This document shows, one piece after another, positions 55,645 to 62,047 of a DNA stretch of 64,000 nucleotides. A program made the position numbers and the translations under genes. The notes under the pieces were generated by a model, which did no database searches, had not been told where the DNA came from, and saw nothing but the letters and a program-made list of their open reading frames with translations. The stretch's first letter is position 1, and the number at the start of each line of letters is the position of its first letter. Source of the stretch: Gammaproteobacteria bacterium (GTDB lineage Bacteria > Pseudomonadota > Gammaproteobacteria > Steroidobacterales > Foliamicaceae); contig VXYS01000009.1 of the NCBI GenBank assembly GCA_009845905.1, positions 372,001-436,000 of the forward strand, read 5' to 3'.

Positions 55645-58560
55645 ATGTCAGGTCCGGAATTCACGTCGATTGCGGAACTCGCCGGCCAACCCGTGCCCTG
55701 CGCCGGCAACATGCCGGTGAAGCTGGACGACCCGGACAGCGTCTGGTTCATCGATCAGGGCGCCGTCGATCTGTTCCTGATTGAATTCAAGGACGGTGTG
55801 GAGCAGACGGCGCCGCAGCATCTCTTGCGCGCGGAGGCCGGCGGCTTTCTGCCGGGCGTCGCGCCGGATGAGGACGACACGACGTTCAGCCTGATCGCGA
55901 AGGGATTGCCCGGTACGTTCCTGAAACGGCTGCCGGCGAGCATGCTCTCCAGGTTGGACCCGGCCGAACTGGCCGAACAGACCGATGCCTGGCTGAGCGG
56001 CGTTACCGACACGCTGTTCCGTTATGCAACCCACAGTCCGCGCCCCGATGCGCTGGTCGAACCGGATCAGACACGAACCCTGGGCCCGGGGACGGTGTCC
56101 GTCAGGCGTGGAGTCGTATGGGTATCCCAGCCGCCCGCAGGCGCCAGCCTTTTCATGGACCTGATCGACTGTGCGGAACTCAGCGGGGCAGGCGGCTCGC
56201 AAGAGGCCGTGATTCCGCTGACTCAAACCGGCTGGCTCACCCTGTCCGAAGCCGCGGAACTTTCCGCCAGATCATCCGAGACGCTGGCGGCGGAAGGCGC
56301 GCTGCTATCGGCGCTGGCTTCCTTTCACGCCGTTGCCTTTGCCCTTGAGCGGCTCAATCGCCGGCTCGCGGTAGTCGATAGCGCGAACCTGGAGCGCGCG
56401 CGGACGAGCAGCCGCCGCGTGGCCGAGGAAGTCGCCCGGCGCCGGCTGTTCAATATCTATGACCTGCCGGACGATCGGAGCGCGGACGCGGACGATACGG
56501 CTCTTGCCGATGCCGTGAAGATCGTCGGCCGCCGCGAGGGCATCGAATTCAGGGTTCCGGCGCGCTCCGGACCTTTCGATTCACCGGTCGGGCTGGCCGA
56601 TATCCTTGATGCCTCCGGCGTACGTGCCCGGCGGGTGCGATTGAGCGCCGACGACAACTGGTGGCGGGGCGACAGCAATGCGATGCTGGCCTTCCGGGCC
56701 GAGGACGGCCGTCCCGTCGCGCTGCTGCCGGGAGCGTTCGGGCGCTACAGGGAAATCGATCCGGTCAGCAAGCGCAGCAGCAGGGTAACGGCGGAGCGCG
56801 CGGGCGCACTGCAGGACGATGCGTGGATGTTCTATCCGCCCTTGCCGCCGGGCAGCGCGGAACCGGCCGATCTTTTCCGCATCGGTCTGCGAGGATCGGG
56901 CGCGGATCTGGTGCGGCTGGTTTTTGCGGGACTGCCGGGCGGTCTGATCAAGCTGGCGCCGGCCTTCGCTCTCGGCTTCGTCGCGAACCATATCGTCCAG
57001 GGCGGAAGTCCCGGCGCGCTCTACGCGGTGGCCTTGGCGCTGGCGGGTCTGGGCCTGCTCGGCGCACTGCTGCACCTGCTTCAGGGTACGGCGATGATGC
57101 GGCTGGAGAACCGCTCGTCGTCGCGGATCGAGGCCGCCTTCTGGGACCGCCTTCTGCGGCTGCCCCGAAGCGTTTTGCGCCGCTACCCGGCCGGCGATCT
57201 GGCCATGTCGGGGATGACCTTCCAGAATCTGCGCGACGGATTGCAGGGAGCGCTCGCGGACAGCGTGTTGTCGCTCATTTTCCTGCTCCCCGTTTTTGGC
57301 GTCATTTTCTTTTACGACGCAACGCTCGGAATCATCGCCCTTGTCTTCAGCCTGACGTCGCTGCTGGTGACGGTAGCGCTCGGATCGGGTCAGGTTTCAT
57401 CCCACGGCCGCATGGCCGGCGCAGTACGCCGCGCAACCGGGAACCTGTTCCAGATCATCAAGGGGATCGCCAAGCTGCGTGTCGAGAACGCGGAAGGGTC
57501 GGCTTTCGCCATGTCCGCCAGGGATTATCGCGAGCAAAAGCGCGCGGAGTACGATTTGGGCACGATGCAGGGGCATTTGCAGGCCTTCGGCGCCGCGCTC
57601 CCCTTCCTCGCGGGCGCGGCACTGCTTTTCGCGGTGGCGACGACCGGCGACCGGACTGTCCCGGTCAGCGATTTTCTCGTCGTTTACACAGTGTTCATTG
57701 CCTATCAGGTTGCCGTTGCCCGGCTGGGCGAGTCATTCGGCGTGATTGCCGGCATGCGGCCGGCGTTCGACCACATGCGCCCCCTGCTCGCCGCGGCTCC
57801 CGAGACCGCGGTCGAGGGCGAGCCGATCGAATACCTGGCCGGGGAGGTTCTGTTCGACCATATCTCCTTCCGCTACGATCCCGACGGCCCGCTGATTCTC
57901 GACGACGTCACGATACGCGCCCGTCCCGGAGAGTTCGTCGCCATTGCCGGCGAATCCGGGGCCGGCAAGAGCACGCTGTTCCGGCTTGCGCTGGGCGTGG
58001 ACCAGCCATCCTCCGGATCGGTCTATTACGACGGACGCGACCTGCGGCGCCTGAACCTGAAACAGCTGCGCCGGAAAATAGGCGTGGTCCCCCAGTCGGT
58101 TCAACTTCATCCCCAGGACCTTTGGGACAACATCGTCGCCCACCACGACGAAGCGTCCACCGAGGAAGCATGGCAGGCGGCCCAGACCGCCGAAATCGAG
58201 CGCGAGATCAAGTCCATGCCCATGGGCATGATGACGCTGGTCGGCACCAGCGGCGCAGTCCTTTCAGGCGGGGAGAGTCAGCGCATCACGATCGCGCGCG
58301 CGCTGATGCGCGGACCCAGGATTCTGCTGCTGGACGAAGCGACCAACTGGCTCGACAACGAGAGTCAGGCCCAGGTCATGCAGAATCTGGCCGTGTTGAC
58401 CTCGACCCGGATCGTCATCGCCCACCGCCTCTCGACGCTGGAACACGCCGACCGCATTTACGTGCTGCAGGCCGGCAAGGTCGTGCAAAGCGGCGCCTTT
58501 GGGGAACTCATGGAGGTGGACGGGGTATTCCGGGACCTGGTCAAGAGGCAGATCGCTTAA
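55645..58560 (+). CDS. NHLM-type ABC transporter, permease/ATPase with long N-terminal domain
   Basis: A 971-residue protein, the second ABC subunit of NHLM export systems. Residues 1 to about 400 form a soluble region whose start (VWFIDQGAVDLFLIEF) resembles a cyclic-nucleotide-type sensor fold. Six membrane helices follow, then an ATPase with GESGAGKST (about 769), LSGGESQR (about 873) and ILLLDEATNWLD. There is no C39 domain. It begins 4 bases after the C39 transporter, so the two probably form a heterodimer. Confidence 0.9.
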   Translation: MSGPEFTSIAELAGQPVPCAGNMPVKLDDPDSVWFIDQGAVDLFLIEFKDGVEQTAPQHLLRAEAGGFLPGVAPDEDDTTFSLIAKGLPGTFLKRLPASMLSRLDPAELAEQTDAWLSGVTDTLFRYATHSPRPDALVEPDQTRTLGPGTVSVRRGVVWVSQPPAGASLFMDLIDCAELSGAGGSQEAVIPLTQTGWLTLSEAAELSARSSETLAAEGALLSALASFHAVAFALERLNRRLAVVDSANLERARTSSRRVAEEVARRRLFNIYDLPDDRSADADDTALADAVKIVGRREGIEFRVPARSGPFDSPVGLADILDASGVRARRVRLSADDNWWRGDSNAMLAFRAEDGRPVALLPGAFGRYREIDPVSKRSSRVTAERAGALQDDAWMFYPPLPPGSAEPADLFRIGLRGSGADLVRLVFAGLPGGLIKLAPAFALGFVANHIVQGGSPGALYAVALALAGLGLLGALLHLLQGTAMMRLENRSSSRIEAAFWDRLLRLPRSVLRRYPAGDLAMSGMTFQNLRDGLQGALADSVLSLIFLLPVFGVIFFYDATLGIIALVFSLTSLLVTVALGSGQVSSHGRMAGAVRRATGNLFQIIKGIAKLRVENAEGSAFAMSARDYREQKRAEYDLGTMQGHLQAFGAALPFLAGAALLFAVATTGDRTVPVSDFLVVYTVFIAYQVAVARLGESFGVIAGMRPAFDHMRPLLAAAPETAVEGEPIEYLAGEVLFDHISFRYDPDGPLILDDVTIRARPGEFVAIAGESGAGKSTLFRLALGVDQPSSGSVYYDGRDLRRLNLKQLRRKIGVVPQSVQLHPQDLWDNIVAHHDEASTEEAWQAAQTAEIEREIKSMPMGMMTLVGTSGAVLSGGESQRITIARALMRGPRILLLDEATNWLDNESQAQVMQNLAVLTSTRIVIAHRLSTLEHADRIYVLQAGKVVQSGAFGELMEVDGVFRDLVKRQIA

Positions 58561-58570
58561 GCGGAATCCG

Positions 58571-59872
58571 TTGAAGAAACCCCTCAACGCAGCGAAATAT
58601 CTCGTCGAAAAAGCCGGTTCCGATGGCCCGTTTCGCCAACGCCTGCTGGCGGCGCCGAAAGAAACGATCGAAACGGAGCTGGGCGTGACGATGGCCGACG
58701 GCCATGAGATACATGTTCACGAAAACACGAACACCGTCACGCATCTCGTCCTTCCGCCGCCGAGCAGGCTTAGCGAGGAAGAGCGCGAAGCGGCCAGGAC
58801 CGGCGTGGCGTCGCTCGAGTATCTCCGGAAGACCATGTACGATCCCGCGCCCGACATTCGTCCGCCGGCCGGACAGCCGGCAACGATGCCGGGCGGCTCC
58901 CCTGCGTCCGGGACGCTTGCGGCAGCGGGCAGGGAGAGCATTCGCCGCGGCCTTGCGTTCCTGGATTCCGCAGTGGACTCAAATGGCGCCTGGCACTGCA
59001 TCCGGTTCAGCACGGCCGACCCGGACATTCCGCGGCATTTCGAGAGGCCGGCTTTCGTATCCGCTTTCTGCGCGCTGGCTCTGGAAAGTTGCGGGGAGGC
59101 GGTAGCCAGGGCCATCTGCAGCCGCACGAGGCAGTATCTGGTCGACACTATCGAATACCCGGGATTGTGGCGTTACTACCGTCATCTGCCCCGGGACCTT
59201 GACAGCTCCAGTCTCTGTTCGCTCGTTATCGCGGACCACCCCTGGATTGTTCTTGGAAGGAACGTTTCCCGAATGCTGGCCAACCGCGACGAGCAGGGAC
59301 GTTTCCTGACCTGGTTGCTGGAGGAAGGAGAACCTGATGTCGTTTCGCGCTTTCGCATCGAAGCCGACCCCGTGGTCAATGCGAATGTCATTGCCTGCCT
59401 GGGCGACCATCCCGAAACCAGGGACGCTCAAGCCTGGCTGACGGACCTGGTCACAGAGGGCCGTGTCGAGGGTTCGTCCAAGTGGTATCCCGACGCGGTT
59501 GCGACCTACTATGCAACCGCCCGGGCCCTGGTTCGCGCCCGGCCCGCTTTCGAGGGTCTGCGTCCGGTGCTTGCCGACGCCATCCTGAAACTGTGCGACG
59601 GGGAGGAAGGGTTCGGCAACGTCCTGCAGACCGCTCAGGCGGTGTCGGCGCTCCATAACATCGGATGCCTTGAAGCAGCGAACGTGAGACGCCTGGCGGA
59701 AAGGTTGATCGGATCACAGCACGAGGACGGCAGCTGGCCGGAACTGCTGGCATTTGGCGACCAGACGTTGAGGTGGGGCACGGTAGGGCAGATAGGACAT
59801 GGCTCCGAGGCCATGACCACCGCGTTTTGCATCGAAGCATTGGAGCGCCTGATCGAAATCCTGGCCGGATGA
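58571..59872 (+). CDS. NHLP-type leader domain fused to a terpenoid-cyclase-like alpha/alpha toroid
   Basis: A 433-residue protein; the start is TTG at 58571. Residues about 8-78 match the nitrile-hydratase-like leader of NHLP precursors (FRQRLLAAPKETIETELG, then HVHENTNTVTHLVLPPPS and LSEEEREAARTG). A Pro-rich linker contains Gly108-Gly109. Residues 120-433 form helical repeats of the prenyltransferase/squalene cyclase type, with QW-like SNGAW (137-141) and QHEDGSW (383-389), DLDSSS (209-214) and DPVVNANVIACLG (266-278). The DxDD acid of class II cyclases is not seen. It is flanked by export and modification genes. It could be a very large substrate or an enzyme tethered by the leader; which one cannot be decided from sequence. 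Confidence 0.78.
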   Translation: MKKPLNAAKYLVEKAGSDGPFRQRLLAAPKETIETELGVTMADGHEIHVHENTNTVTHLVLPPPSRLSEEEREAARTGVASLEYLRKTMYDPAPDIRPPAGQPATMPGGSPASGTLAAAGRESIRRGLAFLDSAVDSNGAWHCIRFSTADPDIPRHFERPAFVSAFCALALESCGEAVARAICSRTRQYLVDTIEYPGLWRYYRHLPRDLDSSSLCSLVIADHPWIVLGRNVSRMLANRDEQGRFLTWLLEEGEPDVVSRFRIEADPVVNANVIACLGDHPETRDAQAWLTDLVTEGRVEGSSKWYPDAVATYYATARALVRARPAFEGLRPVLADAILKLCDGEEGFGNVLQTAQAVSALHNIGCLEAANVRRLAERLIGSQHEDGSWPELLAFGDQTLRWGTVGQIGHGSEAMTTAFCIEALERLIEILAG

Positions 59873-59885
59873 AGGATTTGCGACG

Positions 59886-59930
59886 ATGTCATGCGGTGCT
59901 AACATGAACCCCGATGTAAAGCGGGGGTGA
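59886..59930 (+). CDS. Possible 14-residue peptide
   Basis: AAGGA lies nine bases before an ATG opening 14 codons (MSCGANMNPDVKRG) ahead of TGA. It fills most of the gap between the leader-toroid gene and the hydroxylase fusion. It resembles no known precursor and may be chance. Confidence 0.18.
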   Translation: MSCGANMNPDVKRG

Positions 59931-59951
59931 ACATCCCGTAGAGACGCTGCC

Positions 59952-61994
59952 ATGCCGCAGGAAACAGCCGCAAGCGGTGGCTTTGGGCCACACAATGCCG
60001 ATGTCTCAAAGCTGATCGAGCCTTCGATCCGAACGGCCCTGCCGCACTATCTGCCGCTGGGCGTATTTCCTCTGATTCTCGCCGCGGCGGCCTATGGAGG
60101 CTGGTGGTTATTGCCGCCGTTTCTGTTCTTTGCCGCCGCCACGCCGCTCGATCGGGCGTTGGGTCTCGACGGACGCAACATGGATCCGGCCAGAGCGCCG
60201 GGTCGCCGCCTGATCTGGCACAACCTGCCGGTCTGGTGCTGGGCGTTTCTTTGGCCTGTCACTCTGGTTTTCGGCCTGTGGCAGATTCTGGTTGCGAGTC
60301 CGTTTGCAATCTGGGAGAACGTGATACTGGCGATCATCCTGACGATGGAGGCGCAGGCGGTCTTCATTGTCGGTCACGAACTGGTTCACCGGCGCACTCC
60401 CTGGGAACGACGGTGGGGCGAATTCCTGCTTGCCTCGGCCTCCTATCCTCAATACGCCACGGAACATGTCTACATCCACCATGCGCAGGTGGGCACGCCG
60501 CACGATGTGGGGTCCGCACCCAAGGGCGAGAGTTTCTGGAGTTATTTTCCGAAGGAAATCGTGAGCAACCTCACCAACTCGTGGAAAATGGCAAGCCAGC
60601 TCCTGGCGCGCCGCCGCCTGCCCGTCTGGCATTACAGCAATCCGTTCTGGCGATACGGCGTCTATATTGCGTTCTGGTACGGACTGGTGTTCTGGATGGG
60701 CGGCATCTGGGCGGTCCTGGTCTTTGTCTTCCTCGGCTTTGGTTGCGTGTTCTCGATGAAGATCAGCAACTATCTGCAGCACTACGGTCTTCGCCGGGTC
60801 CTTCTTCCCAACGGCCGCTGGGAAAAGGTGGCGCCGCGCCATTCCTGGAGCGCCGACTGGAAGTTCAGCAACTGGATGTTCTTCAACATGCAGCGCCACG
60901 CGGACCATCATGCGCTGGCCAGCCGACCCTATCCGCTGCTGCAGATCACCGGGGCGGACGAATCGCCGTTCCTGCCGGGCACCTACAGCGACCTGATGAA
61001 CATCGTGCTGCGGCCGAAGCGCTGGTTCGAGAAGATGGATCCGCTGGTGGATCAATGGCGCAAGCACTTCTACCCCGAAATTGACGACTGGAGCGCCTAC
61101 GACAGCCCCGTTGCCGCAGCACGGCCCGAGCATCTGAGCGCAATCATTGAAATCTTCGGGTCCGCCCCGCGGCTGGCGCGATGGATCGAACGCAATCCCG
61201 AACTGCTGGACAATCTCAAGGATCCGGAATTCACCGATCTCGATCTGCCCAGGGGGTTCATGTCGGACCCCGAAGTCGAATCGATCGCGCGTCGCGGGCT
61301 GGCGCGAGTGTATTGGACTTTCGAGATGAGCGTCGAGGAAATGAAGGGCCTGATAGCCGAGATTCCGGCGACCGATGCGAATGACACCGCGGAAGTGGTG
61401 CGTAACTGGTCGAACGACAAGGCATTTCAGATCGGAATGCACGTGGTGCGCGGAAACCTGTCTGCGGACGAGGCCAGGACCGCGCTGTCCAACCTGGCCG
61501 AAGTCTCGATCGCGACCGTGCTGGCCTCGGTGGTCGCGGATTTTGTGGACCGGCGCGGGCCCGTGAGTGAAGGTGGGGCCGCCGCGATACTCCTGGGCGA
61601 TCTCGCCGGCCGGGAGGCTCATCCGGGCGTTGCGGCCGATTTCCTGTTTGTGCATGACGGCCCGGGCGACGGCGGGCGGCTATGCGCGCTGTTTCTCGAC
61701 AAGCTGACCGGTCTGACGCAGAACAGCCTGTTGTTTTCCCCGGTCCCGCACGGGACGGAGCGCTGTGTCGTGCTGCCGTCAAGCGATCTGGCCGAGCATT
61801 GCAGGAGTGTCGGCGCGGCCAGGGGGCCCGACTTGACCAGGGCGCGCTGCGTATTCGAGACCGGCGATTCGAGAATAGGGGGCCGCTTCGACGAAGTGCG
61901 GCGCGACGTTCTGTCCGAATGGGGCGCATCGACGGTGGCGGAAACCGCGCCCGACGCTGAAGCGGAACTCGACGCCTTTCTTACGCGCGCCTGA
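59952..61994 (+). CDS. AlkB-type diiron hydroxylase fused to a degenerate GlnE-like nucleotidyltransferase domain
   Basis: A 680-residue fusion. Residues 30 to about 375 are an integral-membrane alkane hydroxylase: HELVH (142-146), EHVYIHH (171-177), NYLQHYGL (273-280, matching NYxEHYGL with Gln for Glu) and QRHADHH (314-320). Residues about 393-660 resemble the N-terminal half of glutamine synthetase adenylyltransferase: EIFGSAPRLARWIERNPELL, GDLAGREAHPGVAADFLFVHD (549-569) and LTRARCVFETGD. In GlnE the catalytic loop is GSDLD-like; here it reads GVAAD, losing Ser and the first Asp, and the later DLRLRP is missing. The domain is probably inactive as a transferase and may bind nucleotide or protein. 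It sits between the leader-toroid and YcaO genes. Confidence 0.8.
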   Translation: MPQETAASGGFGPHNADVSKLIEPSIRTALPHYLPLGVFPLILAAAAYGGWWLLPPFLFFAAATPLDRALGLDGRNMDPARAPGRRLIWHNLPVWCWAFLWPVTLVFGLWQILVASPFAIWENVILAIILTMEAQAVFIVGHELVHRRTPWERRWGEFLLASASYPQYATEHVYIHHAQVGTPHDVGSAPKGESFWSYFPKEIVSNLTNSWKMASQLLARRRLPVWHYSNPFWRYGVYIAFWYGLVFWMGGIWAVLVFVFLGFGCVFSMKISNYLQHYGLRRVLLPNGRWEKVAPRHSWSADWKFSNWMFFNMQRHADHHALASRPYPLLQITGADESPFLPGTYSDLMNIVLRPKRWFEKMDPLVDQWRKHFYPEIDDWSAYDSPVAAARPEHLSAIIEIFGSAPRLARWIERNPELLDNLKDPEFTDLDLPRGFMSDPEVESIARRGLARVYWTFEMSVEEMKGLIAEIPATDANDTAEVVRNWSNDKAFQIGMHVVRGNLSADEARTALSNLAEVSIATVLASVVADFVDRRGPVSEGGAAAILLGDLAGREAHPGVAADFLFVHDGPGDGGRLCALFLDKLTGLTQNSLLFSPVPHGTERCVVLPSSDLAEHCRSVGAARGPDLTRARCVFETGDSRIGGRFDEVRRDVLSEWGASTVAETAPDAEAELDAFLTRA

Positions 61995-62047
61995 GGGCGT
62001 CCGTTGATCCAGACCCGAACGGAAACGCATAGCGTTAATACGCCCCA

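Noticed and set aside
59952..61994. Assignment of the AlkB-GlnE fusion as a chimeric assembly error
   Set aside because: The frame is uninterrupted and keeps the same codon and GC character throughout, and the neighbours are spaced as in an operon; an error cannot be fully excluded without reads.
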